Positions 16,163 to 25,459 of a DNA stretch of 64,000 nucleotides are shown here, piece by piece. The DNA is from Lewinellaceae bacterium (lineage in GTDB: Bacteria; Bacteroidota; Bacteroidia; Chitinophagales; Saprospiraceae), in assembly GCA_020636215.1 (NCBI GenBank), contig JACJYG010000005.1, forward strand, positions 744,001 to 808,000. Direction: 5' to 3'. The notes under the pieces are model-generated. The model saw nothing but the letters and a program-made list of their open reading frames with translations, was not told the DNA's origin and did no database searches. Each line of letters begins with the position of its first letter. Position 1 is the first letter of the stretch. The position numbers and the translations under genes were made by a program.

Positions 16163-17632
16163 ATGAAAAAGTTATTCATGATCCATAAGGTTCTGATAAT
16201 CTTATTATTTATATCCACATCAGCTTGTGCTCAAAACCGGCCCGGGCCAGAGTCCAAGCCGAATATCATCATCTTTCTTGCGGATGATATGGGCAATGGA
16301 GATATGAGCCGGAATGGTACCCTTTACCAGACGCCAAACATTGATGCCCTGGCTGCCGGTGGCGCCTATTTTGACCGGTTTTATTCCTATCCTGCCTGTA
16401 CGCCTTCCCGGGCAGCCTTACTGACCGGCCGATACCCCTTGCGATATGGACTGTGGCAGGTGGTTATTGGGAAATATGACGATTACGGCCTGCCGCAAAG
16501 TGAAGATGAATACCTGCTCCCTAAATTGATGAAAGAGGCTGGGTATACCACAGCAATGGTTGGGAAGTGGCATTTGGGGCATATCTACCCGGAATACTTA
16601 CCTCATAATCGTGGGTTTGATTACTACTTTGGCACTAGCTATGGCCTGCTGGACTACTATTTGTGGGAATTTGAACATGCCAAAGACGTGCAGGAAAACG
16701 GCCGGCCGGTAGAGCCGGACGGCTCCTATTTTACGGAAAAGATCACTGAAAAATGCCTGGAATTTCTGGATCGGCAACATACTAATACGCCGGACAAGCC
16801 TTTCTTCCTGTATGTGCCGTACAATGCCCCCCATGTCGGCCCCTACGGAACGGGTGCAGATCGTATTCAGATCCCGGAGGATAGCCTGGCTCTGGCGCCG
16901 CCCTATCTCACGCCTATCCAAAAAAGGTATTGGGTAATGATGAAGATACTGGATGATTCTGTGGGAGAGATCTGGCGGAAAACGAGAGAACTGGGCATTG
17001 AAGAAAACACGATCATTATTTTCGCCAGCGACAACGGAGGGGATATAGACTATGCCGCCAGTAATTTTCCATACCGGGGAGAAAAGGGCGGCTTGCTGGA
17101 AGGCGGAATCAGGGCGCCGCTCATCTGGTATCACAAAAACACCATCTCGCCCCAAGTTGTATCGGAGCCGGTACATATCGAGGACTTACACCCCACTTTG
17201 CTGATAAGAGCCGGATCGGATATTTCGGATATAAAAGGGGCCCTCGATGGAGAGGACATTTATCCTTTGATAACAGGCGGCAGCATAGCTCCCCGGACAT
17301 TTATGGTTTATTATCAGCCGATCAACAACCTGATAGACCCCAGCTATGCCGTGATAAAAGGAGGCTTCAAGCTTTGTAACAATTGTGGGGAGTACCAAAT
17401 GGAGCTGTATAAAGTTGATACCGACCCTGGCGAAATCAACAATATTGCTAAAAGCAATCCCAAATTGACGGCTCAATTAGAGCATTATGCCAATTCTTTT
17501 TCCGGTTTTGTGAAAAGCAGGACGAATCATTACGCCACCAGCCCTCCGCCGGGTTGGCAACCTATTACGCGATGGGCGGTTCCGAGCACCTTTTATTCTC
17601 CGAAGTATTATTATTACCGAACGCCTCATTGA
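16163..17632 (+). CDS. Sulfatase (arylsulfatase family)
   Basis: 489 aa from the ATG at 16163. The N-terminus is a signal with a possible lipobox (FISTSAC, Cys22), so a lipid anchor or periplasmic location is likely. The sulfatase signature CTPSRAALLTGRYP has Cys79, the residue converted to formylglycine. Metal ligands include the Asp pair in LADDMGNGD (41-42) and the late ASDNGGD. KWHLGH supplies the conserved Lys/His. The substrate is a sulfate ester, probably of a polysaccharide, but no carbohydrate-active genes lie near. A sulfatase-maturating enzyme is not in the window. Confidence 0.9.
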   Translation: MKKLFMIHKVLIILLFISTSACAQNRPGPESKPNIIIFLADDMGNGDMSRNGTLYQTPNIDALAAGGAYFDRFYSYPACTPSRAALLTGRYPLRYGLWQVVIGKYDDYGLPQSEDEYLLPKLMKEAGYTTAMVGKWHLGHIYPEYLPHNRGFDYYFGTSYGLLDYYLWEFEHAKDVQENGRPVEPDGSYFTEKITEKCLEFLDRQHTNTPDKPFFLYVPYNAPHVGPYGTGADRIQIPEDSLALAPPYLTPIQKRYWVMMKILDDSVGEIWRKTRELGIEENTIIIFASDNGGDIDYAASNFPYRGEKGGLLEGGIRAPLIWYHKNTISPQVVSEPVHIEDLHPTLLIRAGSDISDIKGALDGEDIYPLITGGSIAPRTFMVYYQPINNLIDPSYAVIKGGFKLCNNCGEYQMELYKVDTDPGEINNIAKSNPKLTAQLEHYANSFSGFVKSRTNHYATSPPPGWQPITRWAVPSTFYSPKYYYYRTPH

Positions 17633-17646
17633 GGCTGGAGAGCAAA

Positions 17647-18564
17647 CTACCTGCGCTCTAAGCGAAACATGATCCGCGAAGGCTTTCTAATGATCCGGTT
17701 GGCCAGCCGGTCGGCCAGGCGCCAAAGGGCGAAAGGAAGGAACCGCAACAGGACATGCGTTCTCAATTTGATCAGCGCTTTATTCCCGAATGTGTAGATG
17801 CGGTGGGAACGAGTCAGCTCCATTGGAGCCAGGGCCAGCATTTTTTTCATAGTGAAGCTGTGAATATGAGCGTGCTGTGGGGTCGGGCGGTTGCAGTGGA
17901 TGCAAAGGTAATACTGTATTTTCTCGTTGTAAGGGGTGGTAATGATGAGCTGGCCGCCCGGGCGCAGCACCTGCAGCAGGCTGGCCATAAACTCCGCAGG
18001 GTCCGGAACGTGCTCGATAATCTCAGAGGCGACGATGCAGTCGAAGGCTCCTTCGCGGAAAGGCAGGCGATAGGCGTCGGCCACCACTCCGAAATGGTTG
18101 TCAAACGGATAGCGTTCTACCGCTCTTTTGGGGTTGATGGTTGAAATGTCCATCGAAAAAACCGAAACGCCTTTCGGACAGAAATGCTGCGCCACCCAGG
18201 CCTTGCCGCAACCCACATCCAGAATTGACGTCGTGCCTTTCTGTACTTCCGAAATAATCGTCTCATGCAGGCGCCGCATCTCGTGAATCGCGCCGCCATC
18301 TTCAAAATCCTCAAAGTAGTCGAATAGCTCGGCATCGGCCTGGTAATGGTCGACATAGAAAAAGCGTGAGCCGAAGCGCTCGTGTTGTTCGGCGGTGCGG
18401 AAGGATTCCTTCGCTTTTTGTGGTAACAGGATGGGCACTCCGCCCTCCACTTCATAGGAAAATCCATTGTCGGCTGCCTGTAACCGGCCTTCTGCCCACT
18501 CTAAAGGCTGGCCGTTGTCGGGGCTGAGCAGGATGTTCAGGAAGGGAGGAGCGAGTGCTGGCAT
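17647..18564 (-). CDS. SAM-dependent methyltransferase with Trm112-like N-terminus
   Basis: 305 aa from the ATG at 18564; upstream extension would overlap the divergent flavoprotein gene. The first 45 residues (FLNILLSPDNGQPLEW, ending VEGGVPILLP) resemble the Trm112/YcaR-like segment often fused to methyltransferases. Motif I is ILDVGCGKAW, followed by FSMDIS, DAYRLPFREGAFDCIVASEIIEHVPDP and the LRPGGQLIITTPYNE strand, all typical of class I (Methyltransf_11) enzymes. The substrate is unknown; many such proteins act on sugars or quinones. It stops 12 bp from the convergent sulfatase stop. Confidence 0.85.
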   Translation of the reverse strand: MPALAPPFLNILLSPDNGQPLEWAEGRLQAADNGFSYEVEGGVPILLPQKAKESFRTAEQHERFGSRFFYVDHYQADAELFDYFEDFEDGGAIHEMRRLHETIISEVQKGTTSILDVGCGKAWVAQHFCPKGVSVFSMDISTINPKRAVERYPFDNHFGVVADAYRLPFREGAFDCIVASEIIEHVPDPAEFMASLLQVLRPGGQLIITTPYNEKIQYYLCIHCNRPTPQHAHIHSFTMKKMLALAPMELTRSHRIYTFGNKALIKLRTHVLLRFLPFALWRLADRLANRIIRKPSRIMFRLERR

Positions 18565-18616
18565 GGCGTTTTTCTTTTGCTTCCGGCCAAAAATAGGGAA
18601 TGAAACCTTGTCTGCC

Positions 18617-18644
18617 TTGATTTTGGATGCATTTCCTACCTTTG
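18617..18644 (+). promoter_or_regulatory. Promoter: -33 TTG (18617-18619) and -7 TACCTTTG (18637-18644)
   Basis: TTG and TACCTTTG are 17 bp apart, close to the Bacteroidota sigma factor consensus, and end 5 bp before the ATG at 18650. The expected transcript would have almost no leader. Confidence 0.6.
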
Positions 18645-18649
18645 CTTTT

Positions 18650-19879
18650 ATGAAAAAACGCGTCATTATCATCGGCGGTGGCGCCGCCGGTTTTTTCGCT
18701 GCTATCCGTTGTGCAGAACTCAATCCGGAGGCGGAAGTCACTATTCTGGAGGCCGGCCGGGAAGTGCTGAGCAAGGTCAGGATATCGGGTGGAGGGCGGT
18801 GCAATGTTACCCACGCTTGTTTCGTGCCCAAGGAACTGTCGAAGTTCTACCCCCGGGGGGAGCGCGAACTCATCGGGCCTTTCCATCGCTTTTGTTCGGG
18901 CGATACCGTTGATTGGTTTGAAAAGCGGGGCGTGCCCACTAAGATCGAAGAAGACGGCCGGATGTTTCCCGCCTCCAACAGCTCGCAAACGATCGTCGAT
19001 TGCCTATGGGGTAGCGCCCAAGCGGCAGGAGTAGAGGTGCAAATGCAGCAGCGCGTACAACAACTGGAGCCACCCGCGGAGGGCAGGCCCCATTGGCTCG
19101 TTCATACCAAAGAGAACAGTTACCCGGCGGATGCCGTGATGGTGGCCTCCGGCAGCAGTCCGGCCATGTGGAAGCTTTTAGCCGAGCTGGGCCATTCTAT
19201 CGTTGAGCCGGTTCCATCATTGTTTACCTTCAATATTAAGGACGCTCGTATCGAAGGGCTGCCGGGTTTGTCGGTGCCGAAGGCTACCGTTCAGGTGCAG
19301 GGCTCTAAACTTCAGGCCAGTGGCCCGCTGCTCATCACCCACTGGGGCCTGAGCGGGCCGGCGATCCTGCGATTATCGGCCTGGGGCGCCCGCGAGCTGG
19401 CAACGCGGAAGTATCAGTTTACCCTTCGCGTCAACTGGCTGAGCCTGAGCCTTGAATTCGTGCGCGAGGAACTGGATGGCCTGCGCCGGGAAATGCAGAA
19501 GAAACAGCTCATGGCCAATACTCAGTTTGGCCTGCCCACCCGACTGTGGCGTAGCCTGGTAGCCGGGGCCGGCATCTCCGAACAACTACGCTGGGCGGAA
19601 CTCAGCAACAAGGGCCTCAATAAGCTGGCCGAAGAACTGGTGAACGGCCAGTACGCCGTCAACGGCAAAAGCACCTTCAAAGAAGAATTTGTAACAGCCG
19701 GGGGCGTAGACCTCCGGGAAATCGACTTCAAAACTTTCCAGAGCAAGCTGTTCCCCGGCCTTTTCTTCGCCGGCGAAGTGCTCAACATCGACGCCATCAC
19801 CGGTGGCTTCAACTTCCAGGCTGCCTGGACGGGGGGGTGGATCGCCGGGGAGGCGATGGCAGAGCCTGCAGGTTGTTAG
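18650..19879 (+). CDS. HI0933/YhiN-family flavoprotein (NAD(P)/FAD-dependent oxidoreductase)
   Basis: 409 aa from the ATG at 18650. The dinucleotide-binding motif is VIIIGGGAAGFFAAIRC at residues about 4-20, followed by KVRISGGGRCNVTH, the family hallmark. The C-terminal GGVDLREIDFKTFQSKLFPGLFFAGEVLNIDAITGGFN is also diagnostic. The family is conserved, presumably cytosolic, and of unclear substrate. The stop codon lies inside the first unit of the following octamer array, so the last residues (EPAGC) may have been altered by the repeat. Confidence 0.92.
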   Translation: MKKRVIIIGGGAAGFFAAIRCAELNPEAEVTILEAGREVLSKVRISGGGRCNVTHACFVPKELSKFYPRGERELIGPFHRFCSGDTVDWFEKRGVPTKIEEDGRMFPASNSSQTIVDCLWGSAQAAGVEVQMQQRVQQLEPPAEGRPHWLVHTKENSYPADAVMVASGSSPAMWKLLAELGHSIVEPVPSLFTFNIKDARIEGLPGLSVPKATVQVQGSKLQASGPLLITHWGLSGPAILRLSAWGARELATRKYQFTLRVNWLSLSLEFVREELDGLRREMQKKQLMANTQFGLPTRLWRSLVAGAGISEQLRWAELSNKGLNKLAEELVNGQYAVNGKSTFKEEFVTAGGVDLREIDFKTFQSKLFPGLFFAGEVLNIDAITGGFNFQAAWTGGWIAGEAMAEPAGC

Positions 19880-20075
19880 GTCGTTAGGTCGTTAGGTCGT
19901 TAGGTCGTTAGGTCATTAGGTCATTAGGTCGTTAGGTCGTTAGGTCGTTAGGTCACAAGGTCGTTAGGTCGTTAGGTCATAAGGTCGTTAGGTCATAAGG
20001 TCGTTAGGTTGTTAGGTCGTTAGGTCATAAGGTCGTTAGGTCATAAGGTCGTTAGGTCATAAGGTCGTTAGGTGG
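19871..20075. repeat. 8-bp tandem repeat array (GTTAGGTC/ATAAGGTC units)
   Basis: About 25 octamers of GTTAGGTC with variants ATTAGGTC, ATAAGGTC and ACAAGGTC. The array begins at the last codons of the YhiN-type gene and provides its TAG stop. The same unit family forms the array at 25444-25645. Confidence 0.95.
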
Positions 20076-20167
20076 TTACTGGCGTATGGAGTTGCGGCCG
20101 TGTGTATAACAAATTGCACAGTCAAGCCGCAGCGGCGATAATATCCTTGACGATGTTCCAGGCCGCA

Positions 20168-20684
20168 CTAGGCCATGGAGCCATCTACCATTACATAAAC
20201 CTTATCCTGCCCCTGGACAGCTTCCAAACGAGGAATGACAGGCCTACAATTAGCTTTCACCAATGGGCCAATAGCATTACCATAGTGGGTGCAAACCCGC
20301 TGGATCTGGGGTGCCGAAATTTCAACCCCCATCATTTCTTCAAATAGTTCGCAGGCTTCGTCATACACCACCGATTGCCCAACCAGGCACAATAGGCCTC
20401 GCATCCGCTCACTGATGCCGAACTTGGAAGTCCCTTTCAACAGCGTATGGCCTTTCTTCAATTCAACTCGGCCCAAGCTTGTCAACACTTTTTTTTGAAT
20501 TGCGGCTCTTGGGCATCTTCCCTTGAGATTTAGCGATTAATCCCAAGGCAAACTGCTTCGACAGCTCAAGCACCCGTTCTTCATATTCGGTAGAAGAGGT
20601 AATTTGGGATTCCTGTTCCACAAATTGCTTTACCTCTTCTCGCATCGATTCGAATATGGCATCTACTTTCTCTTCGGTGTTCAT
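20168..20684 (-). pseudogene. ISKra4-family transposase, N-terminal part, frameshifted
   Basis: Two overlapping frames form one protein: MNTEEKVDAIFESMREEVKQ (from 20684) and a second part with LVGQSVVYDEACELFEEMMGVEISAPQIQRVC and YVMVDGSM, characteristic of ISKra4-type transposases. The join needs one base fewer in a run of seven adenines at about 20489-20495. Reading through six gives KKVLTSLGRVELKKG, as expected. The protein stops at the first catalytic aspartate region, so the C-terminal half is missing. Confidence 0.7.
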
Positions 20685-20744
20685 AACTCAGTCTTTGTTG
20701 GTTCACACTAAGTTACGACTTTATGCCAATCCAAGGCTAAATGC

Positions 20745-20880
20745 TTGCGCAACCCCGAAGGGGTGATAGGCCATTGCCTGGGGCAACGCCCCAGGCATAC
20801 GATGGTAGTTGGTTTAAGCCCTGTAAGGGCGGCACCCTGCTTGGTTCGCCCTTTCGGCTCGACGCCAAAGGCAATGGCCG
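20745..20880. repeat. GC-rich palindromic repeat cluster
   Basis: Consecutive short hairpins: CCCCGAAGGGG, GCCTGGGGC-AAC-GCCCCAGGC and GCCCTGTAAGGGC, enclosed by GGCCATTGCC and GGCAATGGCC. This resembles dispersed palindromic (REP-like) repeats found in many environmental bacteria. It is not coding. Confidence 0.7.
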
Positions 20881-21088
20881 GTCGTGGCAGGCCTCAGGCA
20901 CCGGCCTTATCCTAACTGGCGGCTTTGCCCCGGCTGGAAAGGCCCCTCCCTTTCAGAGAGAAGCCCAGATTCGCAGGACTCTGTGCAATTTGTTATACAC
21001 ACGTGACTTACGGACCCACTGGCCTAAGAATTTTGATATCTTTATGTAGGCGGAGTTGCCTGTCAAAGTGATTTTTTAAAAGAGAAAG

Positions 21089-23332
21089 ATGAGACACCCA
21101 AAATTATTTCCCCTAATTATCAGTGCGGTTATTTTTTTGAATCCCTTTTCTCTACAGAGCCAGATGCTGGGATTTACGGAGGAGAGCGCAGTTGTTCAGA
21201 AAAAACTGGAAGCCCAATTTGATGGCCTGCTCCAGGCCGGCAATCTGGGCGAATGGATGAAACAGTTATCTGCTCATCCTCATCACGTAGGATCACCCTG
21301 GGGGAAAGCGAATGCGGAATTCATGGCCGCCCGTTTTCGCGAATGGGGTTTTGACACCAGGATCGAAACCTTCCAGGTCCTATTCCCAACGCCAAAGTTG
21401 CGCCAGTTGGAATTGCTTGAGCCCATACCTTACCGCGCCAGCCTGGAAGAACCCCCGGTAGTGGGCGATGCCCATAGCGCCCAAACGGACGAGATGCTTC
21501 CTCCCTATAATTGTTTCTCGGTTGACGGAGATGTTACAGCGGAATTGGTGTTTGTAAACTTTGGCGTGCCTGCCGACTATGAGGAACTGGAAAAAATGGG
21601 GGTTGATGTGAAGGGTAAGATCGTCATTGCCAGGTACTATGGTTCCTGGCGGGGTATCAAGCCAAAGGTTGCGGCGGAAAAAGGCGCCATTGGATGCATC
21701 ATCTATTCAGATCCTCATGAAGATGGGTATTTCCAGGGGGATGTGTATCCCGACGGTGCGTTTAAAAATGAGTATGGTGTACAGCGTGGTTCCGTGCTGG
21801 ATATGCCGCTGTACCCCGGCGACCCGCTTACTCCCGATTATGGGGCCGTAGAAGGCGCTCCACGCCTGGCCCGCGAAGATTCACCTACACTAACCAAAAT
21901 ACCCGTACTGCCGATTTCCTATAAGGATGCCCAGCCATTACTGGCGGCCATTGGAGGGCAGGTAGCGCCCGCATCCTGGCGGGGCGCCTTGCCATTAACC
22001 TACCATGTAGGCCCCGGCCCGGCTAAAGTTCGCTTGAAGTTAGCGTTTAACTGGGAGCTCCAACCCGCTTACGATGTCATTGCTGTCATGAAAGGCAGCA
22101 CTTATCCGGACGAATGGGTAATTCGCGGCAACCACCACGATGCCTGGGTGCATGGCGCCAACGACCCCATCAGTGGTATGGTTGCTGTGATGGAGGAAGC
22201 CAGGGCGGTGGGAGAACTGGTAAAAAGCGGTTGGCGCCCCAAGCGAACCCTGGTGTATTGCGCCTGGGATGCCGAAGAACCAGGCCTGCTGGGCTCAACG
22301 GAATGGGTGGAACAACATGCCCAGGAACTAAAACGAAAGGCCGTAGCCTATATCAATACCGATTCGAATAGCCGAGGCTTCCTGGATGCCGGCGGCTCTC
22401 ATACCCTGGAATCTTTTTTTGACGAAGTATCCCACAACGTTCAGGACCCGCAGACGGGCCTGTCGGTTTTCGATCGCTGGCGGGCGCGTCAAATGGTTGA
22501 TGGTAAACCTGAGCCCAAAGAATTCAGCCTGGATGCCCTGGGCTCCGGTTCTGACTACTCGCCTTTTTTTCAGCATTTAGGCATTGCCTCTTTCAACCTG
22601 GGGTTTGGCGGCGAAGGCCGGGGGGGCGAATACCATACCGCCAACGATACTTATGAACACTACGTCCGGTTCAAGGACCCGGGCTTTCAATATGGTATTG
22701 CCCTGGTTAAGTTGGCCGGCCGGTTGAGCCTGCGCCTGGCCGATGCGGACATCCTTCCTTTTGAATTCGGACAGTTCACTGCAACGGTATCGGGTTATGC
22801 GGAGGAGGTTATGAAAATGGCGGACAAACAACGGGAACAAACTGAAAAGGAAAACCGTCTGATCAGGGAAGGCCTGTACAAGGCCGCGGCAGACCCTGCA
22901 AAAACTTTCATTACACCGGCGCCTAAAGCGGAGGTTCCTTATTTCAATTTTGCACCACTCCAAAATGCGCTGGCCAGCCTCCAAAAAAGTACAACCGCCT
23001 TTGAAAAGGCCAGGAAAAATGTTCTGGCCGTTCAACAGCAAGCCGCCCTCAATCAGGCCCTTATGGGCATGGAACAACAACTTCTCCGGAAGGAAGGCTT
23101 GCCCCGGCGCTCCTGGTATAAACATCACATCTATGCGCCGGGCTTCTATACTGGTTACGGGGTCAAAACACTGCCCGGTATTCGGGAGGCCATTGAGGAA
23201 CGCCAGTACGAGGAAGCCCAGGAGCAGATACTGATCCTGGCTGAAGTATTGGCCAGCTTTACCGGGCAAATCGATCAGGCTACGGCATTGTTGCAACAAG
23301 GGCAGCCTCCAGCGGAAGCATTAGGGAAATAG
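21089..23332 (+). CDS. M28 family metallopeptidase, glutamate carboxypeptidase II-like
   Basis: 747 aa with a signal peptide (about 1-24). Residues about 130-320 contain a PA insert (FVNFGVPADYEELEKMGVDVKGKIVIARY, then GAIGCIIYSDPHEDGY). The dizinc site is visible: NHHDAW (about 348-353), GANDPISG, the catalytic pair in WDAEEPGLLGS, NTDSN and YHTANDTYEHY. The C-terminal helical dimerisation region ends near 740. The order matches human PSMA-type GCPII, which removes C-terminal glutamate from peptides. A periplasmic or secreted peptidase role is expected. No close neighbours suggest an operon. Confidence 0.92.
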   Translation: MRHPKLFPLIISAVIFLNPFSLQSQMLGFTEESAVVQKKLEAQFDGLLQAGNLGEWMKQLSAHPHHVGSPWGKANAEFMAARFREWGFDTRIETFQVLFPTPKLRQLELLEPIPYRASLEEPPVVGDAHSAQTDEMLPPYNCFSVDGDVTAELVFVNFGVPADYEELEKMGVDVKGKIVIARYYGSWRGIKPKVAAEKGAIGCIIYSDPHEDGYFQGDVYPDGAFKNEYGVQRGSVLDMPLYPGDPLTPDYGAVEGAPRLAREDSPTLTKIPVLPISYKDAQPLLAAIGGQVAPASWRGALPLTYHVGPGPAKVRLKLAFNWELQPAYDVIAVMKGSTYPDEWVIRGNHHDAWVHGANDPISGMVAVMEEARAVGELVKSGWRPKRTLVYCAWDAEEPGLLGSTEWVEQHAQELKRKAVAYINTDSNSRGFLDAGGSHTLESFFDEVSHNVQDPQTGLSVFDRWRARQMVDGKPEPKEFSLDALGSGSDYSPFFQHLGIASFNLGFGGEGRGGEYHTANDTYEHYVRFKDPGFQYGIALVKLAGRLSLRLADADILPFEFGQFTATVSGYAEEVMKMADKQREQTEKENRLIREGLYKAAADPAKTFITPAPKAEVPYFNFAPLQNALASLQKSTTAFEKARKNVLAVQQQAALNQALMGMEQQLLRKEGLPRRSWYKHHIYAPGFYTGYGVKTLPGIREAIEERQYEEAQEQILILAEVLASFTGQIDQATALLQQGQPPAEALGK

Positions 23333-23418
23333 GAAGCGGCCGCCAGAAACCGGAGCTCCCTTCAGGTTGAGAAAGTTGAGAGTGGGTAGCAGGGTTTAGT
23401 TGTATGTACTGCCCACTG

Positions 23419-24087
23419 CTAACTGCTAACTGCTATACTGACAGCCACCCGATTCCGGTCCACCCAATACGCCCAAATGACGAAGAGCCATTGCAGGTGC
23501 CCTGCCCAGGCAATGGATTGGACGTCCGGCGGCGGCGGCCCGAACAGGTTGGCGATGTAAATAGCAGCCAGGGAAACAACCAGGCCCCAGAAGGCAAATC
23601 GGCCCACCTTGTTTTTGGCCGTTGTGGTGCGCAGATAAAGCCAAATCCCGATTACAAACAAGAGCCCCTCCGCTATCAGGGTAGCCGGCAGAGAATTCCA
23701 AAGCCCTATTCCAAGGCGGGTAGCGCCTCCGGGAATTAAGGGGAGGTCGGGGCGGTGAACCAGGAGGTCGAGGAACCAGTGGCTGACAACGCACAGGCCA
23801 AGGACAATGGCGCCCCTCTTATTTTTTTGAAAAAGCCAGTATACGAGCGTAAACAGCAACCCCCATACGGCCGCCATGAGCAGGCTGTGGGTGATGGGAT
23901 AATGCTCAAAGTCAAGGGGTGTGACGGTGGTGATGCCGGGTACGATCTTAACCCGCTCCACACCGAATAAGAGTAGGGTAGGCCAGAGCAGATCGACAAA
24001 CTGTGCGGCCAGGAAGAGGCTTCCCAAGGAAACCCGGGGCGCTGCCGCTTTTGCCCCCATGCCAACGGCGAAGTGTCCTATGAACAT
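23419..24087 (-). CDS. Membrane protein, YdjM/metal-dependent hydrolase-like
   Basis: 222 aa with about six hydrophobic segments. Histidine/acid clusters at membrane borders include MFIGHFAVGM, FEHYPITHSLL and VVSHWFLDLLVHRPDLPL, the pattern of the LexA-binding/YdjM-type (DUF457-like) membrane hydrolase superfamily. The substrate is unknown. It follows the M28 gene convergently, with 87 bp between stops. Confidence 0.65.
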   Translation of the reverse strand: MFIGHFAVGMGAKAAAPRVSLGSLFLAAQFVDLLWPTLLLFGVERVKIVPGITTVTPLDFEHYPITHSLLMAAVWGLLFTLVYWLFQKNKRGAIVLGLCVVSHWFLDLLVHRPDLPLIPGGATRLGIGLWNSLPATLIAEGLLFVIGIWLYLRTTTAKNKVGRFAFWGLVVSLAAIYIANLFGPPPPDVQSIAWAGHLQWLFVIWAYWVDRNRVAVSIAVSS

Positions 24088-24168
24088 GGTAATGAGTGTT
24101 GATTGGGAGCAAAGCTAAACTTCCTGCAACAAAAAATCAATGGGCCGCGCGCTGTACTGCTCGTAGGA

Positions 24169-24624
24169 CTAAGGCATAGGATAGGAATTCATGTATATGA
24201 TCTTCCACTGGCCCTTGGCTTTCTCCAGGATGCGCACGCCCCGCAGCGCCTTGGTTTGCCCGTCCAGCGTCTGGTATTCGTCGAAAGTAACCCACAGGGC
24301 TTCGCCGTAAGGCTGGAACTGAAAGTTTTCGCGGCGAAGCTGTACCGGGATGGGCTCCGGGTTAGCCTTCAGGTAATCGCCAACGAAGGGGCCCAGCTTG
24401 TCCCAGCCGTAAGCTTCCAGCACCACGTCGCCCTTTTCGATGCACGACCAGCGCACCCGCTCATCTTGCACATAGCAGTTGGCCCAGGCGTCGAAGTTGC
24501 GCTGGTAAAAGTATTGCGATTCTTTGGCCAGCAAGACTTTTGCCGCTTCGATATCGCTTGTGAATTGTGCCAGCAAAGGCGCTGCAGCCAGTAGGGCCAC
24601 TGAAAAAACGATTAACTGTTTCAT
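24169..24624 (-). CDS. Secreted NTF2/SnoaL-like (DUF4440-type) protein
   Basis: 151 aa with a signal peptide (1-19, ending PLLAQ). The rest fits a single NTF2-like cone: an initial helix with ESQYFYQRNFDAWANCYVQDERVRWSC, and final strands GQWKIIYMNSYPMP. The fold is used by polyketide cyclases and by many binding proteins without an enzyme role. No catalytic set is clear. It is located in the periplasm. Confidence 0.7.
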   Translation of the reverse strand: MKQLIVFSVALLAAAPLLAQFTSDIEAAKVLLAKESQYFYQRNFDAWANCYVQDERVRWSCIEKGDVVLEAYGWDKLGPFVGDYLKANPEPIPVQLRRENFQFQPYGEALWVTFDEYQTLDGQTKALRGVRILEKAKGQWKIIYMNSYPMP

Positions 24625-24781
24625 GGAATTTTATTTGGATTCATTCACAACAACGGGATAGGAAAATGGTTCCATGGCTTGTTTGCTGTTTAAACCTCAC
24701 CGGGGGATAAAACTACCTCAGCACAAATAAGCTTAATAATAAAAGAGGGAGGCTTTTTCCAAAGATTTAAAACCAAAATTC

Positions 24782-25459
24782 ATGAAGCTATTACTCCTTG
24801 GCGCCACCGGCCGCACCGGCCGATATGTCCTGTCGGAAGCCCTTAAAAGAGGGCATACCGTTCACGCTTTGGTGCGCGACAAAGCGAAACTGGGCGCTGC
24901 TTCCGATCAGTTGAAACTCTTTGAGGGCTCCCCACTGGAGCAGGAGGCGCTGCAGCAGGCCATGCAGGGCTGTGATACGGTGATTTCCACTCTGAATATT
25001 TCCAGGAAGTCCGACTTTCCATGGGCGAAGCTCGTTTCTCCGAAGGACTTACTCTCCCGCGCCATGCTGCATATCGTTGCTCTTGCCCCGGGGGCAGGGG
25101 TGCAGCACGTGCTCACCATGTCGGCCTTCGGAGTGCACGAGAAGAAAGAAAATCTGCCCTTCCTGTTCCGACTCCTCCTCCGTACCAGCAATATAGGCGT
25201 CACTTACCGCGACCACGAGCGGCAGGAGGACATCCTGCGGGCTTCCGGCCTGGACTGGACTATTGTCCGCCCGGTCGGGCTGACCAATTCGGAAGAACCG
25301 CAGCAAGTCCTTGCGCTTACCGAAGCCGGCGGCGATGGGCCCCGCCTTGCCAGGACGGTCAGCCGGCTTGCCGTAGCGCGCTTTTTGATGGATGCAGCGG
25401 AAAAGGGTAATTATGTGGGAAAAGCGGTGGCGATTTCGGAGAAGGTCGTAGGGTCGTAA
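24782..25459 (+). CDS. NAD(P)-binding atypical SDR (NmrA/YwnB-like)
   Basis: 225 aa. The N-terminal cofactor motif is LLLGATGRTGRYVLSEAL (GxTGxxG). Further typical segments are ALVRDKAKL, GCDTVISTLNIS, VLTMSAFGV and DWTIVRPVGLTNSEE. The usual catalytic Tyr/Lys are not obvious, as is common for NmrA-like members, which may bind NAD(P)H or reduce flavin/biliverdin-type substrates. Its stop codon (TAA) lies within the first units of an octamer array that fills the gap to the next convergent gene. Confidence 0.85.
   Translation: MKLLLLGATGRTGRYVLSEALKRGHTVHALVRDKAKLGAASDQLKLFEGSPLEQEALQQAMQGCDTVISTLNISRKSDFPWAKLVSPKDLLSRAMLHIVALAPGAGVQHVLTMSAFGVHEKKENLPFLFRLLLRTSNIGVTYRDHERQEDILRASGLDWTIVRPVGLTNSEEPQQVLALTEAGGDGPRLARTVSRLAVARFLMDAAEKGNYVGKAVAISEKVVGS

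Larger units (their letters stand above)
20100..21002. mobile_element. Element bounded by a perfect 22-bp inverted repeat
   Basis: The 22 bases at 20100-20121 (GTGTGTATAAC then AAATTGCACAG) are exactly the reverse complement of 20981-21002. Between them are a broken ISKra4-type transposase and a GC-rich palindromic repeat. The layout suggests a decayed or non-autonomous transposon of about 0.9 kb. I see no clear target duplication. Confidence 0.5.

Noticed and set aside
20741..21049. A 102-codon plus-strand frame
   Set aside because: It translates a REP-like palindrome cluster and one arm of the 22-bp inverted repeat, so it is not a protein gene.
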